IMG/VR virus record: IMGVR_UViG_3300043773_000282
Location: 1-21,544 of that record
Length of the DNA stretch: 21,544 bases
DNA from: a virus
Direction: 5' to 3' (one strand)
Shown: positions 7,893 to 15,500 of the stretch, piece by piece
Numbering within the stretch: position 1 is the first letter of the stretch
How the letters are laid out: the number at the start of each line of letters is the position of its first letter
Notes under the pieces: generated by a model
Database searches by the model: none
Told to the model about the DNA's origin: nothing
Seen by the model: the letters and a program-made list of their open reading frames with translations, nothing else
Made by a program: the position numbers and the translations under genes

Positions 7893-8723
7893 TTAGTTGC
7901 TCTTTACCATACCGGGCTGAAAATTGCCACCTGCGCCACCTGCGGCTGCACCACCACCTGCGCTAGGCACAGTTGTTTTTGTCTTAGGATCTACACCGAA
8001 ATCGAACGTAAATCCTGCGAGACTAGTCACATTATTCATAGCACTATCTGTGCTGTCAAAGAACTGCCAACTTTCTTTGTTGGTCTTGCGTCCTGCTATT
8101 CTATTCTCTAACACGCTCTTATAACTACTGCAATCAAAACTGATTGTGTAATTGTCTAATTGATCTTCACGCTCTTCGCTGATACCATAATTAGTCACGA
8201 TGCCTGTGAATCTTAGGTATGCATTATTCAATACCATGTTACTGTTATAGAATCCACGATATATCTTTACTAAACCACCACGTATCTGACCTTGGCTCTC
8301 TAATACTTCATAGATGTTGTTACCACTCACACCACTGATAGCGATGCTTGTGTCTGCTGAAGTAACGCGCAAACTTCTATTTTGTACGCCTACGCTCATC
8401 AAACCACCTAATGGTGTATATACGTTACCATCGATACTTTCTGCTGTATATGCGCTACTGAATGTCAATAATTCTATCTCGTCTGCTGTGCCTGTAGTGT
8501 TTGCGACATTAGCATTGGCAGTAAAGATAGTGCCACTGACATTGCTTGTAGCACCTATAGTAGTCCATGCTGTATTGCCAGTAGTTTTGATGATGTACTC
8601 TTGGCCACTGGTCAAACTATTTGCATACGTGGGCAAATAATTATTATAGATCACTAACTGCACAAACTCTGCGCTTGTGACGTTTGCTTTATTATTGGCT
8701 ACTGCTGGTATACTTGTACTCAT
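7893..8723 (-). CDS. Tail hub/baseplate protein with an inserted decorative domain
   Basis: A 276-residue protein. Residues 21-30 (VQLVIYNNYL) and 84-112 (ELLTFSSAYTAESIDGNVY) read as two halves of one beta fold, and 168-225 (LRFTGIVTNYGISEERED, then ENRIAGRKTNKESWQFFD) is a pattern typical of phage hub proteins of the gpL/DUF2163 type that join the tube end to the tip. Residues about 37-82 interrupt this with GQEYIIKTTGNTAWTTIG, then SGTIFTANANV and a Gly/Thr tail, a small domain I know from many marine phage virion proteins. The C-terminus (255-268) is Gly/Ala-rich and flexible. Start and stop overlap or abut the distal tail gene (four bases) and tip gene (one-base gap). Confidence 0.65.
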   Translation of the reverse strand: MSTSIPAVANNKANVTSAEFVQLVIYNNYLPTYANSLTSGQEYIIKTTGNTAWTTIGATSNVSGTIFTANANVANTTGTADEIELLTFSSAYTAESIDGNVYTPLGGLMSVGVQNRSLRVTSADTSIAISGVSGNNIYEVLESQGQIRGGLVKIYRGFYNSNMVLNNAYLRFTGIVTNYGISEEREDQLDNYTISFDCSSYKSVLENRIAGRKTNKESWQFFDSTDSAMNNVTSLAGFTFDFGVDPKTKTTVPSAGGGAAAGGAGGNFQPGMVKSN

Positions 8724-9418
8724 GCTGTACCTACAAATTCATAAAGTTGGAAATCGCTACTGAATTCTATCAATGCGTTATTGACTACTGTACCATTAGG
8801 ACGAACATATGCGCCAGGTATCAATGAGTATGTAGGCATATTTGGGCAGAACATGTTCCATTCACAACTATTTCCTACTGTGATACCTAAACCTGCTACG
8901 CTAGCAGTCAATATGTTTGGTCTATTTGTTGTAACGATAACTTCTGATCCTGTACCACGTAATACTTGTGTAGTACTTGTAAATGGATATGGATAGTTGC
9001 CTATCTGTATCAAATCATTTGGTTCAAATATCACACGACTAGCAGGTACTACTGGCAAACCTGTAATCTTTAATTGATTGCCAACGAATGCATCTACACC
9101 ATTTTTTACAGTCAATCCATTCAATTGATTTTGTGACAATTGACCTTGATATCTGAATATCCAACTCAAACATGCATTATCGCTAAATGTCACGATCTCA
9201 GGACTGACGACATCCATGGTGTCTAGTGCTTCTAACAGATCACGATTCTGATAATATTGCAAACTAGCAGGCATCTTTAATGTGAAACGCCATGGATTCT
9301 TAGTTGGCGTGAGACTTACTCTTGGTATCTCGTTTCTTGTGAATTGTATACCAGCGACCTTTCTACGATCTATGCTGATCGCATTACATTTGTTTAAAAT
9401 TGTTTGTAATCCTGCCAT
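8720..9418 (-). CDS. Probable distal tail protein
   Basis: A 232-residue, mostly beta protein directly after the tape measure gene, the usual place of the distal tail protein that caps the tube and starts the tip complex. The N-terminal half (QFTRNEIPRVSLTPTKNPWR, then LKMPASLQYYQNRDLLEAL) sets inputs in a frame-like pattern also seen in marine phage tail proteins; the middle (DLIQIGNYPYPFTSTTQVLR) looks like a beta-barrel. An AGGAAAAAG ribosome site precedes the ATG. The stop overlaps the start of the hub gene by four bases. The name rests mainly on gene order and composition, so a minor tail protein of the gpM type is the main alternative. Confidence 0.55.
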   Translation of the reverse strand: MAGLQTILNKCNAISIDRRKVAGIQFTRNEIPRVSLTPTKNPWRFTLKMPASLQYYQNRDLLEALDTMDVVSPEIVTFSDNACLSWIFRYQGQLSQNQLNGLTVKNGVDAFVGNQLKITGLPVVPASRVIFEPNDLIQIGNYPYPFTSTTQVLRGTGSEVIVTTNRPNILTASVAGLGITVGNSCEWNMFCPNMPTYSLIPGAYVRPNGTVVNNALIEFSSDFQLYEFVGTA

Positions 9419-9430
9419 GACTTTTTCCTA

Positions 9431-11668
9431 TTATGCTGCCGCGCCATATGGCATTTCTTTTCTTGCCTGATTGCTTGCACCAAATAATGCTTTTCTATTT
9501 TCATAGAACAATGTCGCTACGCTCTTAGCGTCTACAGCATTGATATTATTGTTATATGTGTAATTGTTTACTACAGGTTGTTGCTGTGGCGCACTTGCAG
9601 TTGCAGTACCTAACTTATCATTAGGTATGACTGTGCCTGCCGCTTTTGGTACGAATAGTTCTGGCCCGCGCTCACCGACCATGTAAGGTTTACCTTTTTC
9701 AGCAGGACCACCTTCTGCTAATCCTGGTAATGGTATGCCAACGCTACCTAAGAATCCACTGATAGCACGGAAGATTAATGCTTTCGCTATCATCTTAGCA
9801 AGATCAGCAACGATGCTTCTAGCAAAATCACTAAACTTGAACTTACCTGTATTGACGAATGTATCTACACTATTGCTTATAGTTCCCCATGTATCGTTTA
9901 CAGCCTTTTGTGCCATATTGATTGGCTTGAATTGTTCTGCTATCTGTTCTAATCCTCTGATCACGCCTGCGTTATAACTTTGTTCTAATGCAGTCTTCTC
10001 TGTGATCTCACGATTCTTAGCGTCTATCGCAGCCTGCGCTCTTTGATTTTCTAAACTGATAGATTCCATGATACGATTTTTTTCTAACTGACTAGTAGCA
10101 TTCTCAAGATCACGCCTTAAGTCAGCGACACGCTTTGCGCTTTCAATCTGTATTTTGGCTATTTCTAATGTTCTAGCCATATCTTTTTCTGATATCTCAC
10201 CGGCTATGACTTGACGCATTTGATCAGCACGAAGTATTTCTGTTGCATTATCCAATTGCAATTTCAACAATTCATTTTGTTGTGTGATATAATCTTTTCT
10301 TGCGATCTGTGCCTCGAGGTTTGTTATCTCAACTTGTTTGAGAATCTTCATCGCATCGGCTTGTTTCTCAATAATCTTTATCTGCTCTTTATACTGTGCA
10401 ATCAATATATTATTAGTGTAACCACCTTTAGCCTCTTCGTCTCTTATTTTTTGTTGTATGGCTAATTTTTGATTTGCAGTTTCTTTGTCAATGTCAGCAA
10501 TCATCTTGGTTCGTTTTGCTTGTTCATCAAGCACACCAATTGTACCATTAATTGTTTGTTGATATTTTATTGCTATACTATTTTGGGCTCTTAATTGTTC
10601 ATTGCTTCTAGTTTGTTGGTCAGCAATCTGTTGCTGATTTTCTAATAATTTTTCATATAATTGTCCACGCTCTTTATCTGCACTAGTATCAGTTGCGCCT
10701 GCAGGAGTGGTCGCGCCTGAACCTGCCATCATATTATCGATGGCTGATCCGAGACCTAATGCTAATGCACCACCTGCTAATAATTTAAGTATAGGATTCT
10801 TACCTAACGTATTGGCGATAAGCGCTGTATTTTTTAACTCTCTATTAAATTCTATCAATCCAGTGATAGTTTTTACGCCAAACGCTAATGCGAATGTTAC
10901 GCCAAGAATTTTGATGATTTTTTCTGCTTGTTCGGCAGATAGTCTCATATTCTCTACTTTACCTATCAATGGCTCAAGCACACTTAGTGCAGCCATTTGT
11001 AATGTACGGAAATTATGTTCCATAGCGGCAACTGCTTCTGCCGCACGATTCATCTCAACTTGTAATGCTAATAAATCTTTTGTATCTAATGCTTTTTGTA
11101 ATGCGCTAGGATCTATTTGTGCGAATGCTTTGCCGAATACAGCGATACCTAATGCAGTACGCTGTGCGCCTGCTTCCATACCTGCTAATTGTTCAATAGC
11201 CTTTTGGAATACTTGAGTTGGAGTCTTAGTTTTTAGATCATCTAATGTGATGCCTAATTCTACTAATGCTTTTTGTGATTTTTCGTTTAGCCCTGTGGCT
11301 TCATCTAATGTTTTGTAGAACTCTGTAAGTATCTTGCCAGCGTCACCAAAACTTCCGCCTGCTTCTTCAAGACTTTGACTTAATGCTAATACAAATCCTG
11401 TAGTCGTACCAAATGCGTCGGCAACATCTTTTATGCCATCAGCCATCTTGATAGCACTACCTGCTATCAATGCAAATGCGCTACCTGTTACTTTTGATAC
11501 AGTACTTGCGGTTCTACCAATTTTATCCAATGCATCATCAACATCTTTGCTAGTGGCAACAAATTTCTTTGCACTAGCATCAGCATTTTGTAATGACTTG
11601 TTTAGACTGTTGACTTGATCTTCACCATCAACTTCTATTTTTATTTTATAATTGTCTATTGTAGCCAT
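9431..11668 (-). CDS. Tail tape measure protein
   Basis: A 745-residue protein that sets tail length and is ejected with DNA. Evidence: Ala/Gly-rich N-terminus (30-200); two hydrophobic segments at about 250-272 (KILGVTFALAFGVKTITG) and 292-312 (ILKLLAGGALALGLGSAI); a long charged helical, coiled-coil-like stretch at about 330-565; and the very typical C-terminal motif 649-680, GLAEGGPAEKGKPYMVGERG followed by PELFVPKAAGTVIPN. With the usual rise of about 1.5 angstrom per residue, 745 residues suggest a tail near 110 nm, so a siphovirus of modest length. Its ATG overlaps the previous stop by one base (TAATG). An Asn-rich end (VVNNYTYNNNIN) follows the motif. Confidence 0.95.
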   Translation of the reverse strand: MATIDNYKIKIEVDGEDQVNSLNKSLQNADASAKKFVATSKDVDDALDKIGRTASTVSKVTGSAFALIAGSAIKMADGIKDVADAFGTTTGFVLALSQSLEEAGGSFGDAGKILTEFYKTLDEATGLNEKSQKALVELGITLDDLKTKTPTQVFQKAIEQLAGMEAGAQRTALGIAVFGKAFAQIDPSALQKALDTKDLLALQVEMNRAAEAVAAMEHNFRTLQMAALSVLEPLIGKVENMRLSAEQAEKIIKILGVTFALAFGVKTITGLIEFNRELKNTALIANTLGKNPILKLLAGGALALGLGSAIDNMMAGSGATTPAGATDTSADKERGQLYEKLLENQQQIADQQTRSNEQLRAQNSIAIKYQQTINGTIGVLDEQAKRTKMIADIDKETANQKLAIQQKIRDEEAKGGYTNNILIAQYKEQIKIIEKQADAMKILKQVEITNLEAQIARKDYITQQNELLKLQLDNATEILRADQMRQVIAGEISEKDMARTLEIAKIQIESAKRVADLRRDLENATSQLEKNRIMESISLENQRAQAAIDAKNREITEKTALEQSYNAGVIRGLEQIAEQFKPINMAQKAVNDTWGTISNSVDTFVNTGKFKFSDFARSIVADLAKMIAKALIFRAISGFLGSVGIPLPGLAEGGPAEKGKPYMVGERGPELFVPKAAGTVIPNDKLGTATASAPQQQPVVNNYTYNNNINAVDAKSVATLFYENRKALFGASNQARKEMPYGAAA

Positions 11669-11991
11669 TATAATTGTATCCCTAATTTTTGTTTAACATA
11701 CTTACGAATTTCTTCAATCGTAGGCTCTGTCATACCGTCAGGCGCTTGTGTAGACCAACCCTCTTCTAAGCGTTGTGCATATGGATAATTGGCTTGTATC
11801 TCGTTACCACGCAATATTGTCTTACGTCTTGCATTTCCAGGCCTATAATTCTTAGGCTTATATTTCGTCTTCCAACGATTTGGATCTCCGATCGGCGTGA
11901 ATCCTTTGTAGGCGTCATAAGCAACCTTGGTGATTGTTTTTTCATCAAGTATATCTAACACCTTATTCAAACGATTCACGATATTGCTCAT
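11668..11991 (-). CDS. HK97 gp10-like tail completion/neck protein
   Basis: A 107-residue protein with the signature of the HK97 gp10 family: a helical N-terminus, a basic middle (KPKNYRPGNARRKTILRG), then NYPYAQRLEEGWSTQAPDGM followed by TEPTIEEIRKYVKQKLG. In relatives this segment reads 'yA.rlE.G.s.qaP.Gmv'. Such proteins usually sit at the head-tail junction and are encoded between capsid and major tail genes; here it lies between the chaperones and the tape measure, which is less usual. Start overlaps the stop of the 74-residue gene by four bases; stop overlaps the tape measure start by one base. Family call is moderate; exact role unknown. Confidence 0.6.
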   Translation of the reverse strand: MSNIVNRLNKVLDILDEKTITKVAYDAYKGFTPIGDPNRWKTKYKPKNYRPGNARRKTILRGNEIQANYPYAQRLEEGWSTQAPDGMTEPTIEEIRKYVKQKLGIQL

Positions 11992-12212
11992 TTATTTTGC
12001 TTGCCTTTTTGTAATATAGTTTGCAATTGATCTTGATTAATTTTATAAGCATTAGGATCTGGTGCAGTACCTTTCGCTTTTGTTTTAGCCATCTGATAAC
12101 TATCGTAGGCAGCAAGGACATCGGTGATCATGAAGTCGTATGTGGTAGCGTTCTGTTCCACGACATGTGGCAAAACACCATACTTCTCAGCCATACGACC
12201 TATCGTGATCAT
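11988..12212 (-). CDS. Second tail assembly chaperone part (gpT-like)
   Basis: A 74-residue helical, charged protein (MITIGRMAEKYG at the start, ends LQTILQKGKQNK) immediately after the first chaperone. In most siphoviruses the position just before the tape measure holds two chaperones, gpG and gpGT, the second made by -1 frameshifting. Here the ATG overlaps the upstream TGA in the sequence CAAAAATGA, which permits either reinitiation from ATG or a -1 slip that would fuse it to the 114-residue protein. The domain itself shows no motif I can name, so the call rests on position, size and helical character. Confidence 0.55.
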   Translation of the reverse strand: MITIGRMAEKYGVLPHVVEQNATTYDFMITDVLAAYDSYQMAKTKAKGTAPDPNAYKINQDQLQTILQKGKQNK

Positions 12213-12219
12213 TTTTGCG
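12209..12219 (-). promoter_or_regulatory. Possible -1 frameshift / coupling site between chaperone genes
   Basis: The minus-strand reads GCG CAA AAA TGA at the end of the first chaperone. Lys-tRNA on AAA could slip back one base within the run of five A's and continue as ATG ATC ACG, which is exactly the frame of the second chaperone, with the TGA stop in the A site favouring a slip. The same bases also form an ATGA overlap with a GGGGAA ribosome-like site about ten bases upstream, so simple coupled reinitiation is equally possible. It is not a standard X-XXY-YYZ heptamer. Confidence 0.4.
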
Positions 12220-12553
12220 CTTCCCCAACTGTTTGGGTCGATGCCTTGCTCTGTGGTTTTCCCAAGATTTCTCCAATCTTGTTGATCGCCGCGGCAGCGA
12301 TATCGATGGGTAGATCCTCATCATCTGCAAGTACTTGCTTGCCATCCTTGTCTAAGATCATGGCTTTCATCATCTTATCAAGGTTGCTAAATTCGTTGTT
12401 GCTACGTGCATTGAAAAAGTCAAAATAAATTGACATGCGCACGATATTATATGTGTGGAATGTGATAGGTTCGCCATATCTTTCGATAAGTTCCTTATCA
12501 TCAAGAACTATTTCTATTAGTTCTGGTTTGCTTGCGAAATCTTTGATGTTCAT
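12209..12553 (-). CDS. Tail assembly chaperone (gpG-like)
   Basis: A 114-residue protein in the standard chaperone position between the major tail protein and the tape measure. It contains a compact helical pattern, ELIERYGEPITFHTYNIVRM then SIYFDFFNARSNNEF, that resembles phage tail assembly chaperones, which coat the tape measure protein before the tube polymerises. The last 20 residues are polar and flexible (SKASTQTVGEAQK). The start is clear: AAAAGGAGATAAC lies directly before the ATG, sharing AAGGAGATA with the strong leaders of the capsid and tail tube genes. The stop overlaps the next gene in an ATGA arrangement. Confidence 0.65.
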   Translation of the reverse strand: MNIKDFASKPELIEIVLDDKELIERYGEPITFHTYNIVRMSIYFDFFNARSNNEFSNLDKMMKAMILDKDGKQVLADDEDLPIDIAAAAINKIGEILGKPQSKASTQTVGEAQK

Positions 12554-12570
12554 TTGTTATCTCCTTTTGA

Positions 12571-12768
12571 TTAGTTCCCACTATATTTATCGTAATGCTC
12601 TTCAAGCAATTGATTGAGCAATGCGATGCGAAATGCCTGTTTGGCTTTCATCTGTCTGATTGTCTGTTCCATGTTGTTTAACATAGGTAACAGTTTTGCT
12701 TCATCTGCGATTAGACTTCTTAGTTTTTCTTCCTCAGTCTTTAGGAAGGTATTGTTATTAGTATTCAT
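12571..12768 (-). CDS. Small helical protein, 65 residues
   Basis: I place the start at 12768, where ATAGGTGA precedes the ATG, rather than at 12855: the longer reading would overlap the tail tube gene, lack a ribosome site and run through the terminator hairpin. The product (MNTNNNTFLKTEEEKLRSL, ends EEHYDKYSGN) is polar and likely a single coiled coil of about 50 residues. I do not recognise it. It is the first gene after the terminator and ends 17 bases before the chaperone start, so a role in tail assembly is possible. Confidence 0.65.
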   Translation of the reverse strand: MNTNNNTFLKTEEEKLRSLIADEAKLLPMLNNMEQTIRQMKAKQAFRIALLNQLLEEHYDKYSGN

Positions 12769-12782
12769 TTGTTCACCTATAA

Positions 12783-12818
12783 AGAAAAAGAGAGCAGATC
12801 GCTCTGCCCTCTTTCTTT
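12783..12818 (-). terminator. Intrinsic terminator after the major tail protein gene
   Basis: Six bases after the tail tube stop (12824) the transcript reads AAAGAAAGAGGGCAGA, a GCGA loop, then UCUGCUCUCUUUUUCUUU. The arms pair for about 12 to 15 bases around a GNRA-type tetraloop, and a U-rich tail follows at once. Two positions pair only as G-U in the minus-strand RNA and are A-C mismatches on the plus strand, so the hairpin is built for minus-strand transcripts. It probably reduces transcription from the abundant tube gene into the chaperone genes. Confidence 0.8.
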
Positions 12819-12823
12819 GGTCA

Positions 12824-13402
12824 TTATACGACCTTAGGACCAGATCCCATGTCACCGTTCACCGCTATAGTTAGTGGTGATACCCATACTGGGCTATCAG
12901 GCGACGCTGTTGGTGCAACAGAACTCAAATAACCTTTACCATGATAGATGAAAGTTTGAGTATTGGCAATATTATTGCCTGGTGTTGTGTTACCAACGTT
13001 GCTACTATTGTTCAACTGAAGTCTGAATGCAACTTCAATACGATTCTGGCTCAAGCCAGAAACACCTTGGTATGATGCTGAAGTGTTTGCTGATGCGTTA
13101 GCACCAAAAAATCCTTCTTGATCTACTACGATGTTAGTGCTGATCTCATTGTCGCTAGGTGTAGTAACTTTGTTGATACTTGCTGAACAGAAATCTGTCC
13201 ATGAGAATATACCAGTGCTGTTAGTCACTGTTACATCTTGCAAGCAAGTAACATTTAACAAAGTTGTATTGGCTGCATCGTTGGAAATATAAGTTCCAGC
13301 GAGAAAACCATTACCACCTGCGCCAACATTAGAACCAGCCACATTAGTTGACAATATGAGTGCAGGGAAAGTACCTGTCTCGTTTACTGTAATGTATGCC
13401 AT
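12824..13402 (-). CDS. Major tail protein (tail tube)
   Basis: A 192-residue, beta-rich protein (starts MAYITVNETGTFPALILS, ends NGDMGSGPKVV) without charged helices, in the usual place of the tube protein after the tail terminator and before the chaperones and tape measure. Three features mark it as highly expressed: an AAGGAG site eight bases from the ATG within a 27-base leader identical to that of the major capsid gene, a separate intergenic spacer, and a strong terminator right after its stop. There is no Ig-like C-terminal extension. The tube fold itself is inferred, since this family diverges strongly in sequence. Confidence 0.8.
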   Translation of the reverse strand: MAYITVNETGTFPALILSTNVAGSNVGAGGNGFLAGTYISNDAANTTLLNVTCLQDVTVTNSTGIFSWTDFCSASINKVTTPSDNEISTNIVVDQEGFFGANASANTSASYQGVSGLSQNRIEVAFRLQLNNSSNVGNTTPGNNIANTQTFIYHGKGYLSSVAPTASPDSPVWVSPLTIAVNGDMGSGPKVV

Positions 13403-13421
13403 TTTAATATCTCCTTAAGTT
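13403..13421 (-). promoter_or_regulatory. Strong ribosome binding leader of the tail tube gene
   Basis: Minus-strand AACTTAAGGAGATATTAAA directly precedes the ATG. It is identical to the leader of the major capsid gene, and identity continues through the first codons (ATGGCATA). It resembles the T7 gene 10 leader, which also contains AAGGAGATAT. Confidence 0.85.
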
Positions 13422-13428
13422 AGTGGCG

Positions 13429-13851
13429 TCAATCATTAAAATCCAAGCGTTTTAAACTGAAAGTATAGGTATGTTTTTCACTACGATTACCGATCACTTC
13501 TGTCTTACTGTATGTGATTTCATAATAACCATTAAAGAATTGTCTGTCTGCGGCAAGATCATTGATCGTACCTAAAACAAAAATACTTTGTGGGTCATCT
13601 TGGAAACTCACATATAATATCTCAAACTGATCTGTAACGGTGTATATCTGCCCACAAGGGGTCACACCATTGATGTTTACTTCACGACTGACAGGGTGAG
13701 CATCTCTGACATAAACGCCATATGGGACAACATCATCACTACTAGGATATGTGCCACTCACTTCCACGATAGGTGTAAGTGTGTTGCATGTGGCTCTCAT
13801 ATATTCTATGATAGCCTCCTTAGATATTAATGGTTGATGTCTTGATGGCAT
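13429..13851 (-). CDS. Probable tail terminator protein
   Basis: A 140-residue alpha/beta protein between the connector and the tail tube gene. Size, position and pattern fit siphovirus tail terminators, which cap the finished tube and bind the head: an N-terminal helix (KEAIIEYMRATCNTL), a strand-rich centre (VPYGVYVRDAHPVSREV), a central helix (DDPQSIFVLGTINDLAADR) and a final pair of strands (YEITYSKTEV, YTFSLKRLDF). The start overlaps the previous stop by one base (TGATG), so translation is coupled. A head closure (stopper) protein is the alternative; no specific motif decides. Confidence 0.55.
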   Translation of the reverse strand: MPSRHQPLISKEAIIEYMRATCNTLTPIVEVSGTYPSSDDVVPYGVYVRDAHPVSREVNINGVTPCGQIYTVTDQFEILYVSFQDDPQSIFVLGTINDLAADRQFFNGYYEITYSKTEVIGNRSEKHTYTFSLKRLDFND

Positions 13852-14378
13852 CAGAAATATCTCCTGTCATTGTTGAAGTAATCTACGTCTGCTGTCCAAT
13901 TCTCTTCTAACTTAGTCGTTGGACCGTTAGGAGCGTCTTCGTTCAGATCATAGAAGTTCATCAATTGCAATGCTTTCTCCCATTCAGCCTGATATCTACG
14001 CAATGCATGATCAAAGTTAACACGGTCAACATCGTTGACGTTGCTAGTATCTGACACGATTGATTCGTAGAATACTTTTACAGCCATGAATGTATCAAGG
14101 CGTATTAGTGTCTGATCATTTTTGATGAGCAGACTTGGGTTGAATGAGGATATCAATGCACCGTTAGGTAAGTTAGTGTAATATGTTGCCCCTAGCACCG
14201 TATCGCAATACTTTTGCCACCAACCAAATTCAAGTTGATAAAGGATCTCTTGACTACCTACTTTGAAGTAGTCATCCCAATTGACTTGCATCTGACTAGC
14301 ACGGCGTTCTGCCGCAGGATCATAAAAGATTATATCCTGTACTGTTGCATTGCTGACTCGTTGATAGGGGACTGACAT
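13851..14378 (-). CDS. Head-tail connector (adaptor) protein
   Basis: A 175-residue mainly helical protein immediately after the major capsid gene. It contains several amphipathic helices rich in Trp, Tyr and acidic residues (SQEILYQLEFGWWQKYC, DTFMAVKVFYESIV, HALRRYQAEWEKALQLMN), the character of gp6/gp15-type adaptors that form a ring under the portal. It has an AGGAAAAG ribosome site and a 26-base gap from the capsid stop. It ends in DYFNNDRRYF, a polar tail that could reach into the portal or stopper. No motif is diagnostic, so the call rests on position and secondary structure. Confidence 0.6.
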   Translation of the reverse strand: MSVPYQRVSNATVQDIIFYDPAAERRASQMQVNWDDYFKVGSQEILYQLEFGWWQKYCDTVLGATYYTNLPNGALISSFNPSLLIKNDQTLIRLDTFMAVKVFYESIVSDTSNVNDVDRVNFDHALRRYQAEWEKALQLMNFYDLNEDAPNGPTTKLEENWTADVDYFNNDRRYF

Positions 14379-14404
14379 AGTAAACTTTTCCTATATTATT
14401 TCAA

Positions 14405-15478
14405 TTACTGCTGGTAAATGTTGATTGCTCCACCGCGTCTTGGGTCGGCTACGCCTGCACCCATGTAAGCGAGACCAGTCAACCACATCTGCAAGCCACC
14501 TGGCTTCTCACCCATCTTGATCTGCAATCCTTCTTTGAGAACTGTGAAGATCGCAGTCTCGTGGAAGTAACCACCAACAAGCACTGGGCTAGTTGATTGT
14601 TGACCAAGCAATACACGGTTTGCTGAAGGTAAGAATGTAGTAAAGATTACTGCGCAACCATAAACGCTTTCGATGCGTCCAGTTGACAATAATTCGTTAC
14701 CAAGTGCAGATAGGTTTGAACCACCTGATTGGCTTACTGCACCACCAGTCAATTCAGCAAGCATACGATTCAATGAAGAACCATCTTGTCCTGCTGTTGC
14801 TGTAGTAAGTGGAGTAGGAGCATCACCGTTGCTGTCCAATACGATGATTGGAGTGCCTGGTAGGCGAGCAACTTTGTAATTCTGCTTGACATTACGAACT
14901 AGTTCTAATACGCTAGCACTAGTGAAGCCATTAGTCCAACCAGCAGTATTGCTTGGTAGACCAGCAGTAAGCAATTCCATAGCACCTAACTGAGTAGGAC
15001 GAGCAAAGCCGTCTGCCGGTGTTGGGTTATAGTTAGTGTTACCTGGTGTTGCCTTAAATGATAAGAAGGCTTGACATACACGAATGTCAACCTTTTCACC
15101 ATATGACTCACCTAGTTCAGCACCTAGTGTTGCGGCTAATTCGAATGATGTAGTCCATGCGTAGAATACGTCAAACGCTGTAGCGGCAACTGCTGGAGTT
15201 GCTGTGATTGAACCTTGACCTAATGAAGGATTCTGTTCAACTGCTAATGGAGGTGAACCGAAACCATCGCCACCAGAAGGTGTTCCTGCAGGGTTATAGT
15301 CTTGGTATGTGATTGGTGCAAAGTTAGGCACCAAATATTGATTACCCTGGTTAGGGGCAACGACCTGTGTGAACTCTACGAGTCCTGTGCTTTCGTGCAT
15401 TGCACGTAAAGCGAAGTTTGCAATGGCTGTTGTGAAGCCATCGGCTTCATTATTACCACCACCTAATACATATGCCAT
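14405..15478 (-). CDS. Major capsid protein (HK97-type fold expected)
   Basis: A 357-residue protein after the scaffold gene, as in most tailed phages. It starts MAYVLGGGNNEADGF and ends DPRRGGAINIYQQ. The central helix-rich part (FELAATLGAELGESYGEK, then ASVLELVRNVKQNYKVARLP) fits the spine helix and P domain of the HK97 fold; the last third carries the A-domain-like VYGCAVIFTTFLPSANRVLL and EKPGGLQMWLTGLAYMGAGV. I see no long propeptide and no protease gene, which fits a separate-scaffold strategy. Expression is supported by a strong leader (AAGGAG, eight bases from ATG). The fold is inferred from the gene neighbourhood and pattern, not from a close family match. Confidence 0.85.
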   Translation of the reverse strand: MAYVLGGGNNEADGFTTAIANFALRAMHESTGLVEFTQVVAPNQGNQYLVPNFAPITYQDYNPAGTPSGGDGFGSPPLAVEQNPSLGQGSITATPAVAATAFDVFYAWTTSFELAATLGAELGESYGEKVDIRVCQAFLSFKATPGNTNYNPTPADGFARPTQLGAMELLTAGLPSNTAGWTNGFTSASVLELVRNVKQNYKVARLPGTPIIVLDSNGDAPTPLTTATAGQDGSSLNRMLAELTGGAVSQSGGSNLSALGNELLSTGRIESVYGCAVIFTTFLPSANRVLLGQQSTSPVLVGGYFHETAIFTVLKEGLQIKMGEKPGGLQMWLTGLAYMGAGVADPRRGGAINIYQQ

Positions 15479-15497
15479 TTTAATATCTCCTTAAGTT
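15479..15497 (-). promoter_or_regulatory. Strong ribosome binding leader of the major capsid gene
   Basis: The 19 bases before the capsid ATG are the same as those before the tail tube gene, with AAGGAG at a spacing of eight. The identical stretch including the first codons covers 15471-15497 here and 13395-13421 there. Confidence 0.85.
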
Positions 15498-15500
15498 GGC

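Noticed and set aside
10707-11216. 169-residue plus-strand open frame
   Set aside because: It lies fully inside the tape measure gene on the other strand, has no ribosome site, and its composition is what an antisense reading of an Ala-rich helical protein gives.
12769-12855. Longer start for the 65-residue protein at 12855
   Set aside because: It would overlap the tail tube gene and translate through the terminator hairpin; the ATG at 12768 has an AGGTGA site.
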